Positions 1 to 7,121 of a DNA stretch of 16,961 bases are shown in pieces; positions within the stretch are counted from its first letter, which is position 1; each line of letters opens with the position of its first letter. Below the pieces are notes generated by a model. That model ran no database searches and was not told where the DNA came from. It saw nothing but the letters and a program-made list of their open reading frames with translations. The stretch spans positions 1-16,961 of the forward strand of contig JAEZEZ010000084.1 of NCBI GenBank assembly GCA_023432855.1. Direction: 5' to 3'. This stretch comes from Pseudomonadota bacterium (GTDB lineage Bacteria; Pseudomonadota; Alphaproteobacteria; Caulobacterales; Caulobacteraceae). A program made the position numbers and the translations under genes.

Positions 1-194
1 TCTACTTCCGCACCACCGACGTGACCGGCATCGTGCACCTGAAGGAAGGCGTCGAGATGATCATGCCCGGCGACAACGCCGAGCTGAACGTCGAGCTGAT
101 CACCCCGATCGCCATGGAAGAGAAGCTGCGCTTCGCCATCCGCGAAGGCGGCCGCACGGTCGGCGCCGGCGTCGTGGCCAAGATCATCAAGTAA
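1..194 (+). CDS. tuf: Elongation factor Tu, C-terminal end (partial)
   Basis: The first 64 codons in frame 3 read as the end of EF-Tu domain III, including YFRTTDVTG, MIMPGDNAEL and the near-universal ending FAIREGGRTVGAGVV, followed by KIIK and TAA at 192-194. EF-Tu is the GTPase that brings aminoacyl-tRNA to the ribosome; this part packs against the tRNA. The 5' end lies outside the window. The gene is followed at once by a strong terminator and not by rpsJ. It is therefore either the last gene of its operon or a separate tuf copy; many Proteobacteria carry two. Confidence 0.97.
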   Translation, partial: YFRTTDVTGIVHLKEGVEMIMPGDNAELNVELITPIAMEEKLRFAIREGGRTVGAGVVAKIIK

Positions 195-223
195 GCATAG
201 CCCTCACAGGCTGACGCATACGG

Positions 224-256
224 AAACGGCCCCCGGAGCAATCCGGGGGCCGTTTT
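224..256 (+). terminator. Intrinsic terminator after tuf
   Basis: A perfect 14-bp inverted repeat (224-237 with 242-255) with the four-base loop GCAA ends in TTTT on the plus strand, 30 nt after the tuf stop. The left arm begins AAA, so the minus strand reads TTT after the stem. The hairpin could therefore also end transcription of the convergent CAP-domain gene, which stops at 270. Confidence 0.93.
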
Positions 257-269
257 GCGTTCGGGTTCC

Positions 270-1274
270 TCAGCGAACGACCTTGTAGAGCTTGCGGCAC
301 TCCGGCGGGAGCTCCTCGATGTAGGCCTGGACGCGCCGGGTGAAGTCGGCGGTCTCGAGCCGCCACTCATCCCAGAGCTTTTCGAGGTGGTCGGACTCGG
401 CGTTCAGTTCCGCCATCCGCTCGAGCGCGGCGGGGCGATAGCTGTCCGTAGCCGCCATCAGGGTGTCGTAGGCGCCGAGGCGCATCTCTCTGGTCCAGCG
501 ACGGTTGCGCTCGAACCAGTCGAGGTCGTTAGCGTATTCCCAATAGCCTGCGATGACGAGGTCGTAGTCCGGGCATGGGGGCTTCTTCAGTGCCTCGGGG
601 ACCTGTGGCAGCGGAACGGGGAGCGGAATGGCGGCTGGCCTGCTCCCCAGCACGATGACGCAGACCTGCCGGTGCCGTTGGTGTGGCGCACACCCGACGC
701 CCGCGTGGGTGAATACGGGGTTGAACAGGTCGCGCCGGTGCGGTCGCTGCGGAAGGCCGGGGTCGACGATAAGCTGGATGACGGAATCCACCGGGCGCGT
801 CTGTCCGAAACTCAGCAACTCGGCGATCATCAGCGGCCGCTGGCCCAACTCGTCGATCCGGACGCCGGGCGTGGATCCGTCCGAGCCCGTATGGCTGGTC
901 AGGCCGAGCGGACCGATGTCCCGCGCGTGCCGCCTTGCGGCGTCGGAAAGCATGGGATGGTATTCGAGCGCCGGCAGCGGATTCTGCCCCTGCAGGAAAT
1001 CAGCCGCGTCCTTGCGGTCCGGATTGGGCGCCCCTCGCAGGCCCCGTACGCTGCCGGTAAAGGCCGGCGGGTTGGCGCGGACTTCGTTGATGGTGTCCAG
1101 GACGCTGATCGCCAGGTCGGTCTGGCGCAACTCCTCGGACGTGATCGCGGTGACCGCCAGCGGCGTCTCGGCCAGGTCGCGCTCGGGCCGGGCGGCGCCG
1201 GGAGCGGGCGCAAGCACGGCCGTTCCGAGCAGAAGCAAAGCGGCGGCGAAGCGGGAACTCAGACGAACGGACAT
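270..1274 (-). CDS. Exported CAP/SCP (YkwD-type) domain protein
   Basis: This 334-residue protein begins with a hydrophobic signal segment (residues 8-28, probable cut near PGAA). A CAP domain follows at about 54-210. Its usual bacterial signatures are visible: a helix with VLDTINEVRANP (59-70), DAARRHARDI (111-120), SHTGSDGS (127-134), an AELLSFG stretch in the place of the usual EN motif (151-157), and FNPVFTHAGVG before CVIVLG (184-210). Bacterial CAP proteins are secreted or envelope proteins of mostly unknown biochemical role. About 120 more residues, charged and rich in Trp and Tyr, follow the domain (about 220-334); I do not recognise this part. The ATG at 1274 directly precedes the signal peptide. 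The gene diverges from the M15-type gene at 1376 and converges on the tuf terminator. Confidence 0.85.
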   Translation of the reverse strand: MSVRLSSRFAAALLLLGTAVLAPAPGAARPERDLAETPLAVTAITSEELRQTDLAISVLDTINEVRANPPAFTGSVRGLRGAPNPDRKDAADFLQGQNPLPALEYHPMLSDAARRHARDIGPLGLTSHTGSDGSTPGVRIDELGQRPLMIAELLSFGQTRPVDSVIQLIVDPGLPQRPHRRDLFNPVFTHAGVGCAPHQRHRQVCVIVLGSRPAAIPLPVPLPQVPEALKKPPCPDYDLVIAGYWEYANDLDWFERNRRWTREMRLGAYDTLMAATDSYRPAALERMAELNAESDHLEKLWDEWRLETADFTRRVQAYIEELPPECRKLYKVVR

Positions 1275-1329
1275 TTCGCGCCCCCATCTGGTCTTGTGCG
1301 CCGATCATGCCCCCGCGGGGCTGAATCGC

Positions 1330-1366
1330 AAAGCCGGCCGGTGACAGCCGGCCCGGGCTCGGCTTT
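1330..1366. repeat. Interrupted inverted repeat in the divergent intergenic region
   Basis: AAAGCC (1330-1335) pairs with GGCTTT (1361-1366), and GGCCGG (1336-1341) pairs with CCGGCC (1348-1353). The two stem parts stack, with a six-base loop and a seven-base bulge on one side. It lies just before the M15-type gene start at 1376, in the 101-bp gap between two divergent genes. It could be a 5'-leader structure or an operator; no clear promoter was seen here. Confidence 0.4.
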
Positions 1367-1375
1367 CATGTCCGC

Positions 1376-2569
1376 ATGATCCTTCGCGCGTTCGCCCTCG
1401 CCGCCGCCATGCTGGCGGCCGTCCCTGCGGCGGCCCAGCCGATTCCCTACGAGGCGACCGTCGCGCCGCGACAGAACTGGCGCGAGCATGCGGCCCTCCA
1501 CCTCTCGGGCGCCCTGCCGGCCGACGAGGCCGCGCCGAAGGCGCTGACGCTGAACAACTACTGGGCTCTGCGCCAGGACCCGAAACACCCCTGGCGCGGC
1601 ACGCCCCGGTTCGACGGCTACGACGGCAATTCCGACGGCAGGCTGGCTGTCTTCTCGGACCCGCGCTTCGCCGCCCGCGCCTTCGCCATCGAACTTCGCG
1701 ACCTGCACAAGGCGGGCGTGACCAGCGCCGCAGGGGTTGCGGCCCGCCTGAACCCCGAGAACCCCGCGCCCCTGGCGTCCGTCCTCGCCGCCGCCGCCGG
1801 CGCCGCCGTCGACCAGCCCATGGGTCTGTTCGACGAGCGGGGGCCGACGCCTCGACTGGCGCAGGTCATGCGTCGCATGGCCTCCCATAACCTGGGGTCC
1901 GGGCTGACGCCGAGCGACAGCCTCATCCACACCGGCCTGGAGGCGGTCCGCTACGACCGCTTCGACCAGAGCGCCGAAGGGTACGCAGGCTGGCGCGCCG
2001 CCAACCCCGAATGGACGCCCCAAGTGCAGCGGTTCGAGGCCTTCCTCTCGTCCCAGGGGCTCGCCGGGCGCTTCCCCACCTACCAGCTGCTGCGCACGGC
2101 CAGCGACTGGAACGGCTGCGGTGCGCCCTTCACAGTGCCGCCCGAGGAACACTGGCCCAACGCCGCGGCCACCCTTCGCCTGATCGCCGACCGCGTGCAG
2201 CCGGCCCTGCCGGGGCTCCAGGTGATGAGCGGCTACCGCCCCGAGTGGCTGAACGTCTGCGCCGGCGGGGCCGGCCGCAGCGCCCACCGTGAATACTCCG
2301 CCTTCGACCTCGTCCCCGCCGACGGCGTCAGCCGCGAAGCCCTGATGGCGCGGGTGTGCCCCATCCTGGCGTCCGAGGGCGCGGCCAGGAACATGGGGCT
2401 GGGCTTCTATTCCGGCGTCCGCTTCCACATAGACACCCGCAGCCACCGCACCTGGGCGTCCTTCAACCGGGTGTCCTACAGTCCGTGCGCTTCGGACGGG
2501 CGGGTCAATCCGGTTCCCGACGTTCCGCCGCCTCCGCCCCCGTTCCCGCCGGTCTATCCCTCGAGGTAG
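1376..2569 (+). CDS. Exported M15-type zinc peptidase (D-Ala-D-Ala carboxypeptidase-like) with an extra N-terminal domain
   Basis: This is a 397-residue protein with a signal peptide (1-20, cut after PAAA). The C-terminal domain (about 230-375) has the pattern of peptidase family M15: SGYRPEWLN at 285-293, SAHREYSAFDL at 302-312, and FHID at 350-353. The expected zinc ligands are H304, D311 and H351. Such enzymes cut D-Ala peptide bonds in peptidoglycan. The N-terminal half (about 55-150) holds NNYWALRQDP, a W-R-G motif, then LAVFSDPRFAARAFAIELRDLHKAG. This resembles a domain I recall from phage structural or lysis proteins; that link is from memory and moderately sure. The tail is proline-rich (379-395). 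The ATG at 1376 leads directly into the signal peptide. The likely role is periplasmic cell-wall trimming. Confidence 0.8.
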   Translation: MILRAFALAAAMLAAVPAAAQPIPYEATVAPRQNWREHAALHLSGALPADEAAPKALTLNNYWALRQDPKHPWRGTPRFDGYDGNSDGRLAVFSDPRFAARAFAIELRDLHKAGVTSAAGVAARLNPENPAPLASVLAAAAGAAVDQPMGLFDERGPTPRLAQVMRRMASHNLGSGLTPSDSLIHTGLEAVRYDRFDQSAEGYAGWRAANPEWTPQVQRFEAFLSSQGLAGRFPTYQLLRTASDWNGCGAPFTVPPEEHWPNAAATLRLIADRVQPALPGLQVMSGYRPEWLNVCAGGAGRSAHREYSAFDLVPADGVSREALMARVCPILASEGAARNMGLGFYSGVRFHIDTRSHRTWASFNRVSYSPCASDGRVNPVPDVPPPPPPFPPVYPSR

Positions 2570-2656
2570 CGAATTAAGGCGGAGTCATGACCGCGATTTA
2601 AGCTGACATCCCGGGCCGACGTCGTAGCTTTCGCGGGAAATCTGGAGGAACCCGCC

Positions 2657-3538
2657 ATGAACCTGCGCCTCAGCGCCGCCGCCGCCGCCTTCGCCCTTTC
2701 CGCCTTCGCCGCCACCGCGGCCAGCGCGGTGGAGGTGGAGATCAAGGACGCGGTGGCCCGCGTCGTGGTCATCCCGGAAGACCGGACCGACGTGGCCGTG
2801 GAGGTCGTACCCGGCTCGCGCGCCGAACTGCCCCGCGTCACGGTCAGCCGCACGGGCTCGGGCAAGGTCATCGTCGACGGCGACTTGGGCCGCAACCGCA
2901 TCCGGGGCTGCAGCGGCCGTACCGCCGAGAGCGGCGCGTCTCCCCTGGATCGCCTGGGCGACGTGACCGTGCGGGTCCGCAACATTGGCGAAGTCCGCAT
3001 GTCCGAGACCCCGATCATCACTGTGCGAACCCCGAGAGAAGTTCAGGTCGAGGCCGACGGAGCCGTCTTCGGCTGGATCGGCCGGGCGACCCGCGTGTCG
3101 CTCGGCAATTCCGGCTGCGGCGACTGGACCGTCGCCGACACCTCGGGCGAGCTCAAGATCTCCCAGGCCGGATCCGGTGACACCCAGGCCGGCCGCAGCG
3201 CTTCGCTCAGCGTGGCCATCGCCGGTTCGGGCGACGTCGACGCCGGCCCTACTGGCGCGATGAAGGCGTCGATCGCCGGCTCGGGCGACGTGGAAGTCGC
3301 CGCTCTCAACGGCTCGCTCGACGTCTCCATCGCCGGCTCGGGCGGGGTGAAGGTTCGCGGCGGCAAGGCCACGACCGTCAAGGCGAACATCGCCGGCTCC
3401 GGCGACGTCGATGTCGACGCGCCCGCCGACAGCGTCCGCGCCTCGATCATGGGTTCCGGCGACGTCAACGTCCGCTCCGTCTCCGGCGAGGTCAGCAAGT
3501 CGGTGATGGGTTCGGGCGCGATCCGCATCGGCGAATGA
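2657..3538 (+). CDS. Exported GIN-domain (DUF2807) repeat protein
   Basis: This is a 293-residue protein with a signal peptide (1-24, cut near ASA). The second half carries seven glycine-rich repeats of the type I-A-G-S-G-D-V, starting near residues 170, 188, 206, 225, 245, 264 and 283. This spacing of 16 to 20 residues is typical of the GIN/DUF2807 beta-helix domain, often labelled a putative autotransporter adhesin head. The first half (about 25-165) reads as beta strands with the phrase SRTGSGKVIVDG and two possible disulfide cysteines. No autotransporter barrel or membrane anchor is present, so the protein is probably periplasmic or secreted. A good ribosome site (GGAGG, 2644-2648) sits 8 nt before the ATG. 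The 87-bp upstream gap holds one GANTC site (2582-2586). The function of the family is unknown. Confidence 0.85.
   Translation: MNLRLSAAAAAFALSAFAATAASAVEVEIKDAVARVVVIPEDRTDVAVEVVPGSRAELPRVTVSRTGSGKVIVDGDLGRNRIRGCSGRTAESGASPLDRLGDVTVRVRNIGEVRMSETPIITVRTPREVQVEADGAVFGWIGRATRVSLGNSGCGDWTVADTSGELKISQAGSGDTQAGRSASLSVAIAGSGDVDAGPTGAMKASIAGSGDVEVAALNGSLDVSIAGSGGVKVRGGKATTVKANIAGSGDVDVDAPADSVRASIMGSGDVNVRSVSGEVSKSVMGSGAIRIGE
3164..3535 (+). repeat. Seven-copy in-frame coding repeat in the GIN-domain gene
   Basis: Variants of the DNA phrase ATCGCCGGCTCGGGCGACGT recur at 3164, 3218, 3272, 3329, 3389, 3446 and 3503, spaced 54 to 60 bp and always in frame. Codon choices differ between copies, so this is an old protein repeat and not a recent tandem duplication. 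The last two copies replace Ala by Met (M-G-S-G). Confidence 0.85.
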
Positions 3539-3563
3539 TCGCCCGAGCCGGTTCGGTCGTCCG

Positions 3564-3602
3564 GCCCCGGCCGCGGTCCTGAGCAAGGGTCGCGGCCGGG
3601 GC
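3564..3602. terminator. Terminator-like hairpin after the GIN-domain gene
   Basis: A perfect 12-bp GC-rich inverted repeat (3564-3575 with 3591-3602) encloses a 15-base loop, which can itself form a small 3-bp stem. It begins 26 nt after the stop codon at 3536-3538 and lies before the xseB operon. No T-run follows, so it may act only as an RNA-stabilising hairpin or a weak terminator. Confidence 0.55.
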
Positions 3603-3667
3603 AGGTCGGCGTTGCCCCCACCAGCGGGCGCGTCTAGAGATGCGGCGTTCGCAGAGCCCGCATCACC

Positions 3668-3922
3668 GTGACCGACACCAACGCCCCGACCGACATCGCC
3701 GCCCTCAGCTTCGAGGATGCGCTCGCCCAGCTGGAGAAGATCGTCTCCGAGCTGGAGTCCGGCCGCGCGCCGCTGGAAAAGTCGATCGAGCTCTACGAGC
3801 GCGGCGCCGCCCTGAAGGCCCACTGCGAAAAGCGGCTCGAAGCCGCGCGTCTCCGGGTCGAGAAGATCGTCGTCGGCAAGTCCGGCGAAGCCCGGGGCGC
3901 GGAGCCCGCGGAATTCTCGTGA
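3668..3922 (+). CDS. xseB: Exodeoxyribonuclease VII small subunit
   Basis: This 84-residue protein matches XseB in length and sequence: LSFEDALAQLEKIVSELESG (13-32), then PLEKSIELYERGAALKAHCEKRL (35-57) and a helix ending VEKIV. XseB forms coiled-coil helices and joins the large subunit XseA in the cytoplasmic exonuclease that degrades single-stranded DNA. The only suitable start is GTG at 3668; no strong ribosome site precedes it. The stop overlaps the GTG of csaA (GTGA at 3919-3922), so the two are probably translationally coupled. It is the first gene of a block running through dxs, an order (xseB, ispA, dxs) common in Proteobacteria. xseA is not in the window. Confidence 0.95.
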   Translation: MTDTNAPTDIAALSFEDALAQLEKIVSELESGRAPLEKSIELYERGAALKAHCEKRLEAARLRVEKIVVGKSGEARGAEPAEFS

Positions 3923-4263
3923 CCGCCGGGACCATCACCTTCGACGACTTCCTCAAGGTCGATATCCGTATCGGCACCATACTGAAGGCCGAACCCTTCC
4001 CCGAGGCGCGCAAGCCGGCCTACCGGATCACCGCCGACTTCGGCCCCGAGGTGGGGGTGAAGAAGTCCTCTGCCCAGGTCACTGCGCACTACACGACCGA
4101 GGAACTGGTCGGCCGCCGGGTGGCCGCTGTGGTCAACTTCCCGCCGCGCCAGATTGGCCCGTTCATGTCCGAGGTGCTGTGCCTGGGCTTCCCGGACGCC
4201 AAGGGCGACGTGGTCCTGGTCACGGTCGACCGTGACGCCCCGGACGGAGGGCGGCTGTTTTGA
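3919..4263 (+). CDS. csaA: CsaA, tRNA-binding-domain protein / export chaperone
   Basis: This 114-residue protein matches the whole CsaA family: FLKVDIRIGTI, then AEPFPEARKPAY, then KKSSAQVT, then NFPPRQIGPFMSEVLCLG. The fold is a dimeric OB-fold like the tRNA-binding domains of methionyl-tRNA synthetase. CsaA was described as a chaperone related to protein export in Bacillus, and the fold also binds tRNA. The GTG at 3919 is chosen because it overlaps the xseB stop and places FDDFLKVDIR at the usual distance from the N-terminus. An upstream in-frame ATG at 3640 would add 93 residues overlapping xseB and is rejected. Its stop TGA overlaps the TTG start of ispA. Its place between xseB and ispA is unusual. 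Confidence 0.93.
   Translation: MTAGTITFDDFLKVDIRIGTILKAEPFPEARKPAYRITADFGPEVGVKKSSAQVTAHYTTEELVGRRVAAVVNFPPRQIGPFMSEVLCLGFPDAKGDVVLVTVDRDAPDGGRLF
4246..4250 (+). promoter_or_regulatory. Ribosome binding site supporting the ispA TTG start
   Basis: GGAGG inside the end of csaA lies nine bases before the TTG at 4260-4262. This supports a rare TTG start that overlaps the csaA stop (TTGA). Confidence 0.7.
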
Positions 4264-5168
4264 GCGCGACCCTGATAAGACCGGACGCCGCCGTCATCGG
4301 TGCGCGCGTGGAGGAGGTCGCCGACCTCGTCACCGTGGCGCTGGACGAACTGCTGCCGCGACCCGAGGGCGCCGAGGCCAAGCTGACCGAGGCCATGCGC
4401 TATGCGGCCTTGGGGCCGGGCAAGCGCCTGCGGCCCTACTTCGCCATCGAGACCGCGCGCATGTTCGATATCGAGGAGCGCCCGGTGCTGCGGGCCGCCT
4501 GCGCCCTCGAATGCATCCACGCCTACAGCCTCGTGCACGACGACCTGCCCAGCATGGACGACGACGACATGCGGCGCGGCCGTCCGACGGTCCACCGGGC
4601 CTATGACGAAGCCACCGCCATCCTCGTCGGCGACGCCTTGCAGTCGGCCGCCTTCGAGATCCTGGCCCACCCGGACACCCACGACGACGGCGAGGTGCGG
4701 GCCGAACTGGTGCTGAAGCTGGCGCTCGCCTCGGGGGCCGTGGGCATGGCCGGGGGGCAGATGATCGACCTGCTCGGAGCCCGCGACGACCTGGGCGGCG
4801 TGGCGCGCATGCAGCGGCTGAAGACCGGCGCGCTGTTCGCCTTCGCCTTCGAGATTCCGCTGATCATCGCCGACGCCAACGAGCCGGAACGCCAGGCCCT
4901 GATGATGTTCGCACAGGACCTGGGCCTCGCTTACCAGATCGTCGATGACCTGCTCGACGCCGAGGGAGACGAGGATCTGCTTGGCAAGGCCGCCGGCAAG
5001 GATGCGGCGCGCGGAAAGAAGAATTTCGTGACCCTGCTGGGCGCCGACGCGGCCCGTGAACGGGTGAACATGCTGGCCGACCAGGCCCGCCGTCACCTCG
5101 ACATCTTCGGCGGCGACGCCGATTTCCTGAGAGCCGGTGTGGACTTCGTGCTACAGCGGCAGACCTGA
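4260..5168 (+). CDS. ispA: Farnesyl diphosphate synthase (polyprenyl synthetase)
   Basis: The enzyme joins isopentenyl diphosphate to dimethylallyl and geranyl diphosphate to give the C15 farnesyl diphosphate. All key motifs are present in 302 residues: GKRLRP (54-59) for diphosphate binding, the first Asp-rich motif DDLPSMDDDD (94-103) followed by RRG, K188-T189, GQMID (166-170), the second Asp-rich motif DDLLDAEGD (229-237), and GKDAARGKKNF (246-256). The two-residue insert in the first motif and Tyr89 five residues before it fit type II bacterial FPP synthases, so C15 is the likely product. The TTG start overlaps the csaA stop and has a ribosome site. dxs follows after 36 nt, so substrate supply and chain building are probably co-transcribed. 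Confidence 0.95.
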   Translation: MSATLIRPDAAVIGARVEEVADLVTVALDELLPRPEGAEAKLTEAMRYAALGPGKRLRPYFAIETARMFDIEERPVLRAACALECIHAYSLVHDDLPSMDDDDMRRGRPTVHRAYDEATAILVGDALQSAAFEILAHPDTHDDGEVRAELVLKLALASGAVGMAGGQMIDLLGARDDLGGVARMQRLKTGALFAFAFEIPLIIADANEPERQALMMFAQDLGLAYQIVDDLLDAEGDEDLLGKAAGKDAARGKKNFVTLLGADAARERVNMLADQARRHLDIFGGDADFLRAGVDFVLQRQT

Positions 5169-5204
5169 CCGCCCGAAGTCTCCGGCTCCCCTCCGGTTCT
5201 GTGC

Positions 5205-7121
5205 ATGCCCGTTCAAACGCCACTCCTCGATACCGTCCGCTCGCCCGCCGATACGCGCGACTTCTCATTGCCTCAGCTCAAACAGCTGGCCGATGAGCTG
5301 CGCCTCGAGACCATCGATGCGGTTTCGGTGACCGGCGGCCACCTGGGCGCGGGCCTGGGCGTGGTGGAGTTGACCGTCGCTTTGCACCACGTCTTCGAGA
5401 CGCCGCGCGACATCGTCATCTGGGACGTCGGCCACCAGGCCTATCCCCACAAGATCCTGACCGGCCGCCGGGACCGCATCCGCACGCTGCGCCAGGGCGG
5501 CGGCCTGTCGGGCTTCACCAAGCGGGCGGAGAGCGAGTACGACCCCTTCGGCGCGGCTCACGCGGGCACCTCGATCAGCGCCGCCCTCGGCTTCGCCGCC
5601 GCTCGCGACCAGAAGGGCGAGGACAACAAGGTGGTCGCCGTCATCGGCGACGGCTCGATCACCTGTGGCATGGCCTACGAGGCCATGAACGCGGCCGAAC
5701 ACACGACCAAGCAGCTGATCGTCATCCTCAACGACAACGACATGTCGATTGCGCCTCCGGTAGGCGGCATGAGCGCCTATCTGGCGCGGCTCGTCTCGGG
5801 CGGCGCCTACCGCTCGTTCCGGGAGTTCGGCAAGTCGGTGGCCGGGGTGCTGCCGCGCCCGCTGAAGGAAGCCGCCAAGAAGGCCGAGGAATACGCCCGC
5901 GGCATGGTTACCGGCGGCACTCTGTTCGAGGAGCTGGGCTTCTACTACGTCGGCCCGATCGACGGGCATAACCTGGAGGACCTGGTCCCGGTGCTGCGCA
6001 ACGCCGCCGACATCGAGGGCAAGCCGGTCCTCGTCCACGTGGTCACCCAGAAGGGCAAGGGCTACGGCCCGGCCGAGAGCTCAGCCGACAAGTACCACGG
6101 CGTGGTCAAGTTCGACGTGGTCACCGGCAAGCAGGCCAAGGCCCAGACCAATGCGCCCTCCTATACCAAGGTGTTCGCCCAGGAGCTGATCAAGCGGGCC
6201 GAGCGGGACGAGCGCGTCGTCGCCATCACCGCCGCCATGCCCTCGGGCACCGGTCTCGACCTGTTCGGCCAGCGCTTCCCGGACCGGATGTACGACGTCG
6301 CCATCGCCGAGCAGCACGCGGTGACCTTCGCCGCCGGGTTGGCGGCCGACGGAATGAAGCCCTTCGCGGCCATCTATTCCACCTTCCTGCAGCGCGGCTA
6401 CGATCAGGTGGTCCACGATGTGGCCATCCAGAAGCTGCCCGTGCGCTTCGCCATGGACCGCGCCGGCCTCGTCGGCGCCGACGGCCCGACCCACGCCGGC
6501 AGCTTCGACATCGGCTACCTCGGCGCCCTTCCGGGGTTCGTGCTGATGGGGCCGTCGGACGAGGCCGAACTGGCCCACGCCGTCGCCACCGCCTGCGAAA
6601 TCGACGACCGACCCTCGGCCCTGCGCTATCCGCGCGGGGAGGGGATCGGCATCGACATCCCCGAACTGGCCGAGGCCTGGGAGATCGGACGCGGCCGCAT
6701 CGTTCGCGAGGGCACGGCGGTGGCCATCCTGTCCTTCGGCACCCGGCTGGAGGCCTCGTTGAAGGCGGCCGAACAGCTCGCTGCGCGGGGCATTTCCGCG
6801 ACCGTCGCGGACGCCCGCTTCGCCAAGCCGCTCGATGAGGAGCTGGTTCTTCGCCTGGCGCGGGAACATGAAGCGCTGATCACCGTCGAGGAAGGCGCCA
6901 TGGGCGGCTTCGGGGCCTTCGTCCTCCACCTGTTGGCCGATCGCGGCGCTCTGGACCGGGGCCTCAAGGTCCGCACCCTGACCCTGCCCGACGTCTTCCA
7001 GGACCAGGACAAGCCCGAGGCCATGTACGCCCAGGCGGGCCTCGACGCCGACGGCATCTCGCGGGCCGCCCTGCGGGCGCTCGGGGTGGATGGTGCGGGA
7101 ATGAAGGGCGCGCGCGCCTGA
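5205..7121 (+). CDS. dxs: 1-deoxy-D-xylulose-5-phosphate synthase
   Basis: DXS condenses pyruvate with glyceraldehyde 3-phosphate, using thiamine diphosphate, in the first step of the MEP isoprenoid pathway; its product also feeds thiamine and pyridoxal synthesis. The 638-residue length is normal. Visible motifs are GGHLGAGLG (44-52), DVGHQAYPHK (74-83), the cofactor motif GDGSITCGMAYEAMN (148-162) with NDNDMSIAPPVGG (176-188), IAEQHAVTFAAG with the catalytic Glu369, and DRAGLVGADGPTHAG (418-432). A transketolase C-terminal domain closes the protein. The ATG at 5205 is 36 nt after ispA. It has no strong ribosome site. The TGA ends at 7121, directly against the stop of a convergent gene, with no terminator visible between them. 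Confidence 0.97.
   Translation: MPVQTPLLDTVRSPADTRDFSLPQLKQLADELRLETIDAVSVTGGHLGAGLGVVELTVALHHVFETPRDIVIWDVGHQAYPHKILTGRRDRIRTLRQGGGLSGFTKRAESEYDPFGAAHAGTSISAALGFAAARDQKGEDNKVVAVIGDGSITCGMAYEAMNAAEHTTKQLIVILNDNDMSIAPPVGGMSAYLARLVSGGAYRSFREFGKSVAGVLPRPLKEAAKKAEEYARGMVTGGTLFEELGFYYVGPIDGHNLEDLVPVLRNAADIEGKPVLVHVVTQKGKGYGPAESSADKYHGVVKFDVVTGKQAKAQTNAPSYTKVFAQELIKRAERDERVVAITAAMPSGTGLDLFGQRFPDRMYDVAIAEQHAVTFAAGLAADGMKPFAAIYSTFLQRGYDQVVHDVAIQKLPVRFAMDRAGLVGADGPTHAGSFDIGYLGALPGFVLMGPSDEAELAHAVATACEIDDRPSALRYPRGEGIGIDIPELAEAWEIGRGRIVREGTAVAILSFGTRLEASLKAAEQLAARGISATVADARFAKPLDEELVLRLAREHEALITVEEGAMGGFGAFVLHLLADRGALDRGLKVRTLTLPDVFQDQDKPEAMYAQAGLDADGISRAALRALGVDGAGMKGARA

Noticed and set aside
255..1379. 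A 374-codon plus-strand frame opposite the CAP-domain gene
   Set aside because: The minus-strand frame has a signal peptide and CAP motifs; this one has neither.
2574..2601. CtrA site upstream of the GIN-domain gene (TTAA at 2574 and 2598)
   Set aside because: The two TTAA are 20 bases apart; the CtrA box needs seven.
3164..3535. CRISPR-like or satellite repeat
   Set aside because: The spacing is in multiples of three, spacers are coding, and copies vary in codon use; it is a protein repeat.
3640..3918. N-terminal extension of CsaA from ATG 3640
   Set aside because: It overlaps all of xseB, is Arg-rich, and CsaA proteins are about 110 residues, as given by the GTG at 3919.
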